The notes: generated by a model from the letters alone, not told the origin. DNA of 64,000 nt from Limanda limanda (GCF_963576545.1 NC_083644.1:27843393-27907392), one strand, 5' to 3'. Positions 1 through 53,580 are shown, numbered from the stretch's first letter. Program-made: numbers and translations.

Positions 1-1000
1 CCTGTAAGTAAGAACTTCAAACCAGCATCTGAGCCACAGTACAACAGAACCGCGAAAGCAGAAACCTTACGACCAACCAGAGACTTCACACAAAGCCATG
101 GCGAACGGCGAACTGCACAGCAACTTTCTTCCTTTCTGAGGACGGGTAACACTGGACTTAATAATGAGACTAGACTGTTTATTTGATTCGTCGTGGTGTT
201 TTTAAAGTTTGATATAGGTTGTGTTATTGTGGTTACAAGTAAAATGAAAGTTAAATGTTAGATACGCTCCTCACAGGATTTCTCTGACCCTTTCAGATAT
301 CTGTTTAACATCCACACATACACGCATATCTCCTCACCTCATTAGCTCAAACCCCACTGCATGTCGTAAAACCACTTATGCAGAAGAAGGGGGGTGCTCT
401 CTTAAGGCTCCAGTATGCTTCTACGTATCCGTTTCGCGGAGAGGGACGCATGGAGACCAGAGAGTCTTTTTGATTTTTACTTGTCCGACGACTGTACGTT
501 TGAAAACAATTCACCGCCAAACCCATAGGTGACGCAACGGAAGACGAGCTCAGAGAAGCCTACCCCATTTCTGGGAAGAAGAAGTCCAAGTGTGTTTATT
601 TACCTCTGTCGGCTTGCTTCCCACACACTGAACCATGGCAACTAACAGAACTAAATAAAGTGACACCCAGCGGGTCAAAATGCTGATGTTATCGTTTCTT
701 ATCGCAGCGGTTCCCCGGTCTTGTTTCCCAACTGTGTTGCTGATTTCACAGCTTGAATCTGCTTGAGGCTACTATTGACAATACACAACTGTTCACACAC
801 ATACACATACTTTAACGTGTAGTCAGATACACATAATGTCCTTTGAGCGTAAACGCACATACATTCTTCTTCTGCTTCTCAACTTCAGATGTTTCATGCA
901 CCTCACACACACACACACACAAGGATAATGAGCAGACCTCGGCCAAAACCCTCCCTCACACACACACACACACACACAGTACGAGATGTGGTTCTTCTTC
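1..1000. other. no gene recognised
   Basis: Moderately GC-rich sequence with an AATAAA near 653 and two short (AC)n tracts (903-921, 957-978). No reading frame or exon could be supported. Confidence 0.4.
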
Positions 1001-1020
1001 TCAACTCCTGCCTTTGACTC

Positions 1021-1061
1021 GTCCAATCTGTCCGCTGTCTGCCACAGCGGACAGATTGGAC
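1021..1061. repeat. perfect 18-bp inverted repeat (hairpin)
   Basis: Arms 1021-1038 and 1044-1061 are exact reverse complements around a 5-base loop (CTGCC). Confidence 0.9.
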
Positions 1062-1289
1062 TTGGAGCAGGCTTTCATATCTTCTTTTCATGAATCACTT
1101 CATTGTGTTGGTTCTGGGACGTCCTCTCTCATGTGCATGGTTACCAGTTCGTTGCTATGCTCGTTGCACTTTCTGTGGTTTTGCTCTGTGTCTGACCTTG
1201 TGTCTGAGTCGAGAAGATGTACATCATTCAAATTGAGGGAAACAGTTTTAGTGTTATCTCAACGGTCCCTCTCTTGACAGGTGTTAATC

Positions 1290-1600
1290 ATACAGGCAGT
1301 TTTCAGCATCATCAACCCGCGACGCCGGGACTGCCTTGTGAACCAGCCATCGAGGCACTGCCGCGCGTACAAGAACCTCTGTCACGCCCAGTATATCAAT
1401 ATATAAGCTATGTACGGACTTTGTGTAAGCGCCTTTTTTTTTCCTGTCAGCCTACTGCGTAGGACTGGAGGCCCATGCATGGGCCCATGCGTGTCCAATT
1501 GCTAGACACCGCAGTTTCCTGACCTGTGACCTCTGAATAAACTTGCTTAATTTTAACATGAGAACGACGACTCCTGCCTTTGATTTCCACCCGCAACACT
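1290..1600 (+). mobile_element. LTR-like fragment
   Basis: A TATATAAGC box near 1398, AATAAA near 1537 and a CCCGCAACA end resemble the regulatory layout of a long terminal repeat. The 14-mer ACTCCTGCCTTTGA here also occurs near 1005. No internal gag or pol and no clear target duplication were found. Confidence 0.3.
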
Positions 1601-1964
1601 ACATGGAGCTAGCTAGCTTCTCCCCAGCTAGCTTCCCCCCCAGCTTCGACACACAGTCAGCAGGGACTCCCAACACTAACTATTACCCATTGTTTGCTAC
1701 GGTATTGTAGAAACAGTGTCATGATAGCAGTGAAATTAAAGTCGTGACAGCGGGTTTTTGCACTGTTACCACCCTAGTTAGCATTGTTGCTAGCCCGCTA
1801 GCCTAGCCCGCTAGCGCCGTTTTGAAAGCTCGTTATAGCCGTATGTGACCGTGCACATATGCCGTCAGTGCTCTAACGAGCCACCGTCAACCGGACAACT
1901 CCGCTGGCTTAACACACACGTCACATTAATCTTAGAATCGTAGTTGTGTTTATTGTGAAGCAGG

Positions 1965-2060
1965 AAGTTTGAGGTCCGGAAATGTGAAATCCGGAAATGA
2001 CGTCGACCGGAAATGATGTCGTTCGCAGACCAATCACAGCCAAGGGCTGTACGTGGGGTC
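1965..2060. promoter_or_regulatory. promoter-like cluster (three CCGGAAATG, CRE, CCAAT)
   Basis: Three CCGGAAATG ETS-type sites lie within 40 bases. One is fused to a CRE (ATGACGTCGACCGGAAATG, 1997-2015), followed by ACCAATCA. No downstream gene could be identified; an 83-codon frame at 1997-2248 has no recognised family. Confidence 0.35.
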
Positions 2061-2399
2061 TCCGAAATAAACACGGACAGTTAGAAAAATCAGAGGTGCA
2101 CGAAAAGCTCTCCGAGGCGCTCGGAGAGGGCGTTCCACGGCGGATAGGGCGGTCTTATCTGTCCGTTTTGGAAAAAACGGAGAAGCAAAAATCGGCCTTT
2201 AGAGACCATCTTAAAAGATCACAGGAAGGTGTGACTCTCTTTGTTTAACTGCCAGAGAGACCCTCTCACACACACACACACACACTCACATACACATCTT
2301 TGTTAGTTAGTATTTTGTTTAGTAATTGGTGTTTTTATACTTATTATGTTTATAATAAATGTTTTCTTTTAACCTTGTGAAGTTTGCCAACCATTACAC

Positions 2400-4380
2400 T
2401 GTCAAAAACTCTATAAACCTTAACTGTTCATTATATAATCTTTAATAGTAAATATTAAGATTTCTAATTGAACTAGATCTAAATGAGACTGATCTTAATC
2501 AATAAATTGGCTATCTTTTCCCTTCTGTGAAGGGTGGTGCCCCGCGAGAACTTAAACAAACTAAAGTTATGATCTAATATTAATATTTTAAATATTAATG
2601 TTTTATATTTTATTTTGATAACCAAATTTATTGAACACCTAAAGGCACACCAGCTTATGGTATCATTCCTAACCATTATTGCACAACAAAAACATTAACT
2701 TTTTATCAACTAAGATTTAATTCGTTGAGTGAGTGTATTTAGTCCTGCTAAATCTGTGCAAGAAAAATTTTGTGACAGTTTCAGCTAAATGTGTTTGTGT
2801 GCTTGGCCTCAAAATAAAACCAAGACAACAAGTTTAATATTTCCTCTCTAATTTGAGTATGTTTACATCACATGTTCAAGTAGATATAGTAGCTTTAGTT
2901 TGTTTCACTTGTAGCTACACTGCCCCATAAAGTACAGCAGGGGGGAGACTTTATCAGACGTGCTTCTGATAATAGCGTTTTGGGATAAAGGTCACAGAAT
3001 AAGCTAAGAGAAACTACTATAGGAATCAGGTATTGAAAATAATATATTACATAAATCCAAAGTTATAATACATTACGTTTATGATTAGTAATTTGGAATT
3101 GAAAGTTAGACGCTAGCTACTGAGATCTACTACATTGAATACATTAAAAAAAGTAGGTTCAGGTATTGATTTGTATGAGGCTATATAACTTTTTTGTCCA
3201 AAATATGGAGTCAGTGTTTTAATTTGCTAATTAAAGTAAAACAAATATAGTGTGATCAGTTAAGATAAGTCAAGCTATCTAATAATTTAATATTTTGATT
3301 AGGGGTCTTTCTGAAGTCTCTGAACCATGTGCTGTGCACCAGAACGATGCTCTGACTCCAAGTGAGTCAATACAGTGTTCAGACATTACATAATCTGATT
3401 CAAATACATCTTCTGAAACACTTGAAAACTCACTCATCACTTAAGAGTGTGTCATGATAGAGAGCCAATCAAACCAAATGGGATAGTCATGTTGACGTTC
3501 CAGGTACATCAGAATGCCATGTTCTAATGCCCTCAAAAGCCCAGGTAAGCTTGTAACTTGGTTAATTGATATTATAGAAGTGGATTTGCCAGGTAGTAAG
3601 AGAGTGCATGGGCAGACTAGTAAGTGTATGTACGTTTGTAAGTTTTGCAACTGCAATTTTCAGATTTAGGAACAAAAAGCTAACAGCCATTCACTGCATC
3701 AAGGTTTCGCAATGCAATTGACTTCTCCTCACTTTAAGACCAACACAACTATGGGCACTCAGATGACTGCAAGTGAATTGGGTATTATCATATGACTCAT
3801 GTGACTTTCACAGGCATCTTAACAGTAGTTGTCGAAGAAATTAAGAAAAGTCAGGAAAAATTTGTGGAGCTTGAAGCAACTAAGGACAAGAAGGTAATAA
3901 TGTGGTAAACTTCTGACTTTGGCTCTGCGTTCACACAGGAGAAAGAGGGCAGTGAAACAAGACAAGACAGGCAAATGTCAAACTCATCATGTCTGCTCTC
4001 ATCAATTATGGAGGAAGGTTCATGGTATAACACACCAACCCTCTCACTACACCAGGGGTCTGTGTCAAAAGAGCCATTTTGCCCCCTCTTCCCCCAAATA
4101 AAATTTGTCTGGAGCCGCCAAACATATTTGATAACATAGCTTATAACGTTTTATATGTATCTCTATATATAGAGACATATATTATTATATATGTGTGTTT
4201 GTTGCATTTATGAAATTACAGAATGACAATAAAGTAAACTGTTGACATTTTATTGCTATTTTTAACTGTTACAACAGAGGAAAACACCAAACTCTTATGA
4301 AGAGGAGAAAATACACTGGCATAGGGCTACTTTGAAATAAATTAAACATATAGCTGCAGCCTAATAGCCTAAAAAGAGCT
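2400..4380. other. AT-rich sequence without recognised gene
   Basis: Low-complexity AT-rich DNA with an imperfect AT palindrome around 4150-4185. No exon signals with coding support were seen. Confidence 0.4.
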
Positions 4381-4479
4381 CTAATCTCACTGGGTGTGTC
4401 TCTGAGCAAGCAGGCGGGGACGAGGGGGCGGGGCCTGTGTGTTCGCTATCTGAGAGCACACCCACACACACATTCGCAT

Positions 4480-4760
4480 GCTCCTGGGGTCTCATTTATA
4501 AAACAGTGTGTAGGATTCATACTAAAAGTGAAAATATGCACAAAAGCCAGAAATGGCGTATCCAAAGAAAATTCCGATTTATGAAACCGTACGCACGCAC
4601 ACCTAAACGCAATGTTTGCTTTATAAATCACATTCCACCTGGAAACGTTCGTATGTGGATCTGCCTCCAAATCCGCCCTCCACACGCCCACTTTCAACCA
4701 TAAATGGGCAATGCAAAGCACGTCATGAATATTAAATTATGCTGCTGACCAATGGGTTTC
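4480..4760. mobile_element. dispersed repeat-like segment of DNA-transposon type
   Basis: The opening GGGGTCTCATTTATAAAA and the following GTACGCACGC and TTTATAAATCACATTCC motifs resemble ends of non-autonomous DNA transposons in fish. The other end was not located, so the superfamily is unknown. Confidence 0.3.
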
Positions 4761-5369
4761 CACCGTGAGTCCTGACGGAGTCACAGCATCAACCGATGAA
4801 GACGATAGAAATAACGGAGCCTGAAGTAAACAAAGGATCAAAAATCACAGATCAATATAATCTATATCAGCAGATCAGACATCACTGAACCCTCTATTCT
4901 TCCTCTTCCTTCCATTTGCATGCACACATCACACAGAATCACGCACCAGTGTCACGGCAGTATTAATTTATTTAGAGCATCGGACCGATTCCCTCACATC
5001 AGTGGCTCCTTACCTCCACTCTGGGATATTATTTGGAAAGTTTCTTAATTTCTTGTAAGTGATCTCCAGTGCACTCCGTGCGCTCTGTGCGCCTGATGGC
5101 ACCGTCATGTTCACCGCAGTGATTTGATGATACACGCACAGTGTTAGAAGATATTATTAAAACCTATTAAGGACTCAGCTCCGTAACTCGGCTGTTAAAT
5201 GGAATCTAAACATAATTTGCTGTAACTCAGGAATACAGGAAATTACCGCTCCTGTTAACACCGTGTTAGAAGTTAGGCATTAGTTTGCATGTCTGTCGCT
5301 ACATGACCAATCAGTACGTTCATAACGACAGTGTGGGAAGTCTGAACAGCAATTGTTGCAGAGAAGCCC

Positions 5370-5431
5370 CATGAGACGAATTGTTATTTGTGAATGTGGG
5401 CTATACAAATAAAACTTGATTGATTGATTGA
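5370..5431 (+). mobile_element. LINE/SINE 3' tail (L2-like)
   Basis: TGGGCTATACAAATAAAACT followed by (TTGA)n is the common 3' tail of teleost L2-type elements. A second copy is at 18820-18880. Confidence 0.6.
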
Positions 5432-5819
5432 GAAGTAACACCAACATACTTGACTATGTCGGCTTGTCTCACCACAAAGCTGAAGAATTTATTAAAGGAG
5501 TTAAATAAGCTATTCAGTGTGAATATGTGAACATATTTAATGTTTATAAATATACATCCACAGGAAGTCAACCCATGAACACCAAACCCTTTATCAGGAA
5601 TATCCTAACTATCACCTAACTGGCCTTGTTATCCAATCAGCCAATCATGTAACAGCAGTACAATGTATAAAATGATGCCGTTCAGGAGCTTCCGTTAATA
5701 TCACATTAAACATTAGATTCACAGAAAAACATGACTGCTGACTTCCTCAGATTTTCACTCACACCAAGTTTGTATTAGACCAAAACCTACAAATATCCAG
5801 TGAGAAGAAGTGCTTGTTG

Positions 5820-6600
5820 ATGCAAGAGGTCAGAGGAGGATGGTCATACTGGTTGGAGCTGACAGAAGGGCGATGGTAACACAATCACTCTTCAACTCAT
5901 GTCAGAATGAACAACACACCCAACCTTGAGGTGGATGTTCCACAGAAAAACACAAGGATCCACTCCTGTCAGCCAATAACCGACATGTGAGGCTACAGTG
6001 ACACAGACTCACTAACACTAACAGAAAAAAATGTAGCCTGGTAATTTCTGCTGAGGCTGCAGATGGTCGAGTCAGAATCTAGACTCAACAGCATGAATGC
6101 GTAGAGCCAATCTCCCTTTTGTCAACAGTCCAGAATGTTACTGCTGCTGCTGCTGCTGCTGGTGTGATGTTTTGGGGAATGTTTTCTTGTCACACTTTGG
6201 GCCTTAATATCAATTAATCATGGTTTAATGTCAAAGTCTGTCTGAGTCTAATTTCTTACAATGCTCATTCCTTTAGGCCACAGTTTACCATCTTCTGTAC
6301 TTCCAGCAAGATAATGCAATATGTCACAGAGTAAAAGTGTCAAACTTTATTCATCATCATGACAGTGAGTTCAGGGAATTCCATCGACCTCCACACTAAC
6401 CAGAATTCAATTGAGGAGAACCTTTGCATTGTGGTAGTACAGGAGATTGGCAGCATGAATATGCAGCTGAGAAATCTGCAGAAATTATGAATCTCAGAGG
6501 AAAGTCCCTATGATCTTGTGGAATCAATCACACTACGATATCTCTGAAGCTGCTTTCAGAGCAAGGGGAGGAACTTCCCAGAGTTGATGTAGTGTTACTA
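5820..6600 (+). pseudogene. decayed Tc1-like transposase
   Basis: Stop-riddled plus-strand sequence reads through several frames as a Tc1/mariner-type transposase. TTTTGGGGAATGTTTTCTTG, a CTTCCAGCAAGATAATGCA stretch (normally FQQDNAPCH), CATGACAGTGAGTTCA (HD-EF) and ATCTGCAGAAATTATG (NLQQL) occur in the expected order. Frame breaks and stops show it is dead. Terminal inverted repeats were not located. Confidence 0.65.
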
Positions 6601-7360
6601 ATAGTGTTTCGTGAGTGTAGATGAGAAAAAAGCAGAGAAGAAACAAAAGAGGCGATGGATGCATTCCTCCGGTATCAGCATTTCAAATCTCACCCAGTCA
6701 GTGACAGAATGAATATGTGTCAACAAAGCATCAATGCTACAAAGCAAAGAAAATCTCCAGTGTGATCAAGCAAAAAATTGGACTGACCACATGTTCCTGA
6801 CGCACAAGATGATCATGTCCCAAGCTTTGAGAGGTAGGGTTAGGGTTTCTTAAAAGTCTTATTTTGAAGGTTAACTATTGACAAAAAAATGGATTCAGGT
6901 GCTTAAAACAGAAAACAGATCTCCACAATGTGGAAGAAAAGCTTATGTGGACATTTTCAGGAATTGGAAAACAAACGTCCTTACATTTTATTTTTTTTAT
7001 ATGTTTTTTAACTCCTCTCCCGGATAACTGTTGGCAAATCAAGATACATTTTTCATGCAAAACTATCAGGCTGACCCTGTATCATGTCCTTACCTCTAAA
7101 TGCATGTCAAACACAGAGCCTGAAAAAGTATTGCCGTATTTATTAAATATCCATGAACACACAGTGTTGGGAAGGATACTTTCAAAACGTATTCCGTTAC
7201 AGAATACAAAATACATGCCCAAAAATGTAATCTGTAACGTATTCCATTACATTAACTAATCTGAGTAACGTATTCTGAATACTTGGAATACTTCCGGTTT
7301 GTATTGCATTTTTTAAGTGTATGATTGCGGCGTTGTTATAGTCAGTGGAGCAGCAGCAGT

Positions 7361-7410
7361 TTAAACTCTCTCCCAGCCGATGCGGTGGGCCAGCTGGATG
7401 TCCGGCTCCC
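7361..7410 (-). pseudogene. histone H3-like C-terminus, separated from the rest
   Basis: The minus strand reads PDIQLAHRIGWERV and TAA, matching the H3 end PKDIQLARRIRGERA. It lies about 555 bp downstream of the rest of the H3 sequence, so the H3 copy was interrupted or rearranged inside the element. Confidence 0.7.
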
Positions 7411-7964
7411 ATCCACTCCCACCTCTGTGCGGGTCCCACCGGAGGCTGAAGCCCCCCCCCTGCGCCAAGGCTGCCTCGCGCCGTGCAGCGATCGTTTCGG
7501 CGTCGAGCCTATTTTTTGCGCTTGACGCGAGCGTATCGCTCCATGAAACACACTGAAAAATGATTTTAAACGATATTGATGACATTTTATATGATATAAA
7601 TGATAAAGTATGCATCCCATAGTTTGTATTCCCCTTCTGTTGTCCTGGAGTTTTAATTTTACCAATTTTACCAATCACATTATTAAATGCCCCCCTCTGC
7701 CCATCCATACAGACACACAAGCAGTCATAAAGATAAAAAGAGAGGGGGGGGGGCTCCCCATTGGCTTGAGTGGAGAGTACGTAATTTACCCTCGACACCC
7801 GACATTGAACGGAGCAAACAGCGGAGAAGTTCTTGAAGATGGATGACATTAAATTGGGACGCTGTTGCAGTTAATGTTGGAGCAACAAGTGACTTTATGC
7901 TTTTATGCTACTGGGTCAACGGGTGATATTATCAGCGTCGCTTCAGCGTCCGTTGTGAACCCGG

Positions 7965-8243
7965 CGTATCCCGCTGGCCTCCTGCAGAGCCATGACAGCG
8001 GAGCTCTGGGAGCGCAGGTCGGTCTTCTCTCACCAGGCGCTGGAAGGGCAGCTTGCGGTTCAGCAGCTCCGTAGATTTCTGGTAGTGACGGAACTCTCTC
8101 AGAGCCTCGGTCGCGGGCCTGTAACGGTCCCGAGCCGGTAGCGGTGAGGCTTCTTCACACCGCCGGGGGCTCCCCGGGCGCTCTTACGGCAGCCCTGGTC
8201 TCCAGCTGCTTCCTGGGGGCTTTGCCAGCGGTGGATTTACGAG
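7965..8243 (-). pseudogene. histone H3-like pseudogene, N-terminal to central part, inside hAT-like element
   Basis: The minus strand reads RKSTAGKAPRKQLETRAA, then after a frameshift [14 protein letters not shown], after another [20 protein letters not shown] and LPFQRLVRE, and after a gap replacing [23 protein letters not shown]. The SSAVM variant resembles replication-dependent H3 rather than H3.3. At least two frameshifts and a deletion make it non-functional. The start codon end is missing. Confidence 0.85.
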
Positions 8244-8851
8244 AGAGTGAATAAACTCGTGAAACAGAGAAGTACCGTCATGTAATCCACTGATTTCAAC
8301 AATGTAACTGTATTCTGAATACCATCTATTGGTAACGGAATACAGTTACTCATAATTTGTATTCTAAATACGTAACGCCGTTACATGTATTCCGTTACTC
8401 CCCAACACTGAACACACATTTAACAGTGTGAACTCTTTTTCCTCAAATCTGGTGTTTATTGTTTCTCTTTTAGTCCAATAATTACATGTGTAAATCATGG
8501 AGTCTGAGGAACAGAACACATCCTTTCATGCTGAGCTTCCCCTCAACTTTCAGTCACAGTGACTGCCCAGGGTGTAATAATGCAGAGGTGTATACAAGAC
8601 TCACAGTAGAGATGAGGGGGCAGCTATCACAAATTGCATTAACTCTGAAGGGTGAATTTATTCTGAAGATTCTGGCTAATTTGCATGAAATTTGTCTTTT
8701 GTCATATGGAGCTGACTATTGAAGTGTAATATGACTGAGATGTCAACTTCTGACACTGTTATTAAATTCTACTTATCCAAAATTAAGTTATAGCAAAGTG
8801 TTGTAAATAAGCCCAAAATGTGAGCAATTGAAAAGTAAATGGCTGTTTAGC

Positions 8852-8857
8852 TTTATT
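8852..8857 (-). promoter_or_regulatory. candidate intronic poly(A) signal, mcf2l2 intron 14
   Basis: On the minus strand a canonical AATAAA starts 11 bases after the stop codon reached by reading through the exon 14 donor. No clear GU-rich downstream element was recognised, so use is speculative. Confidence 0.3.
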
Positions 8858-8925
8858 AGCCACACATCTTAAAGAGTGAGGCCGAGATAACTGGGAGATT
8901 TGAAATTAGGATCAGAGGAGGGTAC

Positions 8926-50742
<41,817 letters not shown>

Positions 50743-52829
50743 CTCAGGGTGTGTGTTGCATCCACTCTCCTTTCCTCTCTCCCCGCTGCCACGCCTCCTC
50801 TTGTCCCCCTTCCTTCCTCAACTCTCTCCTGCGTTTGCTTCCTAATCCAGTCAAGTTTTATCCTCAGCTTTGCTACTTGCTGTTCTTAGTTGTCTCTTTT
50901 TTTTTTTATCTATCTTCCATCAGACCTCTTCCCACCATCATCCCAGATCCTCCAAATCCACACGGTCACAAATCCTGAGGATGGTTATGATGATGCCTCT
51001 CACAGACATTCAGCAAAACAGGAAGCCTGGGAATAAAAAAATCAGCTTGTAAATCAGGTACAGGTGAAATGAACATCAGCTAGTCAGAGAATATGATAAA
51101 CACTTGATCACTGTTGAGTCATCATCTTCATTTATCAGCCAGTTGACCAGCAAATAAACATACTGCCTCTTTTGTCATCAAACAAAAGAGGCAGTATGTC
51201 ACCATGCCAACCAGCAAACTAGGAAGTTGCTGAATTGAACAGGCAGGAAATAATTTTCAAAAAGAGCCAGGTCTTTAATAAATTTGTAAATAACACAACA
51301 AAATAACCATCTCTTAATTAAATTTTTAAAAAGCTCAGCAAAACATTAGTTACTGAGGCTTATTCAAACCTTTTCATGATGCTGCCAATATTCTCCAGGT
51401 CACAATAATATCCTCACAGTCCAATGTGTCACACAAAAAAGGAAAAAGATGCTCCAATGAATGTCCCATGTAAGTCCCCTCCCCTGACAGAGACACTCCT
51501 CAGGCTCTGGGTAGGTAACACTGCTGATTCTCCTCTGATGATGCTCTGTTTGCTATAATAAAGAAGATGAGTCACGAAGAGGAGGGGGGTGGTAACGAAT
51601 CAGAGGGCTGCTACACCTGCAGGGCGGAGGGAGAAACACATAGGGAGAGTGTGGGGGGGATGGATTGATGGATGGGGAGGGGGTTACTAAGTCCAGGAGG
51701 GAAACCCTGGAGCTGGACCATGCAGGGAACCGAGCTGCAGAAACACACTCACAGTTTATTAGGTTTGGAAAGGAAAATACAGATAATAGACAGTACTATA
51801 GTGCAGCATCTCATATTTCACCATCATTATATCATGTGAGCACAAATTAAACACCATTCCTCATCACTGCTGTGGCTGCCTGGGTACCTTCAATACCACC
51901 ATATAGCAGTGCTAATCCCTGAGGCAAAGCCTGCCAGGGCGTTAGCGACTCATCACCAGAGGCTCCGGGGACTGGGAGCCAGACAACCATTAGCCTGAGA
52001 CATCTGTGCACAGCCACTTACTGTGCTCCCTCTGCCAGCCAATTACAGGCTAGAGGCTTTCAAACAATAGAAACATGCAGCATCATTGGCACAGCAGCTG
52101 CAGACAGACCATGTATGAAGTTATGTCTGTTCATTCATTACAGCATTATATTCTGCTCCTGCTGGATTATGTGCCTGTTTCAGGCTAAATTGGAAAATAA
52201 ATAACCGGGGAAATGCACGTTTTTACAGTCCCGTGCAAATTTAAAGTGAGATGAGATACTGTGCACGAACAAAGCACAGTAATGTGGGTGTGGCTGTGTA
52301 TTCGTCTGTTCTAACCTCAGTATCTTTGCTACTAACCTTATCCTCCTGCAGCTGGTGTTTGTTCTCATACAGACGGGAGGCCCGGACTCTGTGCGTTATA
52401 GTCACATTGTTAATAATTATTTCATGTTTTGATTTATTCTATAATTTTTTGCAGGTCAGTTCTTATTTCTGATTATTAAATACATACGACTTCTGTTTGC
52501 CTGCTGTTGTCTTGACCGGCGTCTTGAGGTCGCATTGAAGATGGACGAGTTGACGAAACATCCCGGCTGCCCCCTGGTGGCTGTCAGCAGTACAGGTCAT
52601 AAAGTAGTAGAAGGTGGGACAAAAGAACAGCTCCTCTATGTGCAGAGGCAAGAGCACAGGAAAGGCGGGTCTGACTCCAGCATCCGCAGCATCTGATTGG
52701 AAGCCACAACATGACGTCGACGGAAGTTGTGTTCGCCCAGAGCGGGAAGATCTTGCCGCTGCTCCACATGTCAACAAGCGGCTCACCGCGGACCTGACAT
52801 CACAGCTCCGGTTCAGCCCGTGACACGCA
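50743..52829. other. divergent intergenic region between mcf2l2 and rfc4
   Basis: About 2 kb with the mcf2l2 5' flank on the left and the CpG-containing rfc4 promoter on the right. It includes a perfect hairpin (51158-51199). No extra gene was seen. Confidence 0.6.
51158..51199. repeat. perfect 18-bp inverted repeat (hairpin)
   Basis: ACATACTGCCTCTTTTGT at 51158-51175 and its exact reverse complement at 51182-51199, with a 6-base loop. Confidence 0.92.
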
Positions 52830-52830
52830 C
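52690..52830 (+). promoter_or_regulatory. putative rfc4 promoter
   Basis: TATA-less, CpG-containing segment. An inverted CCAAT (GATTGG, about 52695), a CRE (TGACGTCG) joined to an ETS core (CGGAAGT) at 52711-52727, and an E2F-like GCGGGAAG near 52742 are visible. This is a typical arrangement for a replication gene, and it may also influence the divergent mcf2l2. Confidence 0.5.
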
Positions 52831-52889
52831 TGACTCCGACTGTGGGACACTTGGGTCCGAGTTGGTCTTTACAGCGGTTGATATATAAG
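52830..52889 (+). other. rfc4: probable non-coding exon 1 of rfc4
   Basis: A good donor (AAG|GTGAGC) at 52889/52890 follows GC-rich, CpG-containing DNA with CRE, ETS and inverted CCAAT motifs, and lies 1.05 kb upstream of the ATG exon. The 5' limit given here is a guess; no transcript evidence is available. Confidence 0.4.
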
Positions 52890-53366
52890 GTGAGCTCCAT
52901 GTGTACTGTGCACATAGCGAACTACTGGCTAATACTGTTAGCTAACCATTAGTAAACACTTCCGGCTAAGTGGTGTTAGCGGGTATATACAGTCTGTGGT
53001 GAGTAGTCGTATGACGCTAAACACCGTGAGATTAACAGCTTATAAAACGTTATCACAACGGCAGTGATGGTGCGGAGAGGTGCTCTGTCAGACTTTATTA
53101 AAAACTATCAATGTTATTGTCATTCTTCTCGTTTCTAACATGTCTACAATCTGTTAGGCTGATTACTTTAGCTCTGTTGTCCTAACCTCACTGTCTGTAT
53201 AATGACCTGTGCCACAGGAAGCTATCTACTGTATAACCAAACGTATTGAATATCCTCTTATAGGCGACTCATGTCCGCCTGGTGTTAGTTTGGTATTTCC
53301 TTCTATAATGTCGAACAAATCAAATTTAGATTTTACTGCAGCAAACTATTTTCTAAGAAAAGATAA

Positions 53367-53580
53367 TCTAATCCTTTATTAGTCCCACTGTGGGGAAATT
53401 TGCAATATTACAGCAGCAAGAGTCAAAAACAGTCATCAGTAAGTAATTATAAGCAATGCTTAGGTGTTGGTAAATGTACACAATATAGAAAAATATAAAT
53501 TTAATAAAAACTGATATATACAGTCAGTGTAAAAACAATAACAATGTGAACAGTGAATGTATTGCACAGACAGATTGAAT
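53367..53580. mobile_element. dispersed teleost repeat in rfc4 intron 1
   Basis: CTTTATTAGTCCCACTGTGG then GGAAATTTGCAATATTACAG and, further on, GAATGTATTGCACAGACAG resemble a repeat seen in many fish loci. The family is not assigned. Confidence 0.5.

Larger units (their letters stand above)
7163..8409. mobile_element. hAT-like non-autonomous transposon (1.25 kb) with 8-bp TSD
   Basis: The ends are AGTGTTGGGAAGGATAC on the left and, as reverse complement, AGTGTTGGGGAGTAACGG on the right. The exact 8-bp duplication GAACACAC flanks it at 7155-7162 and 8410-8417, and an 8-bp duplication is the hAT hallmark. The ends are rich in TAACG and ATTCCGTTAC motifs. No transposase is encoded; the interior holds histone H3-derived sequence. 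Confidence 0.85.

Noticed and set aside
843..1277. 144-codon plus-strand ORF
   Set aside because: Its composition is set by AC repeats and the hairpin; no conserved motif or splice context.
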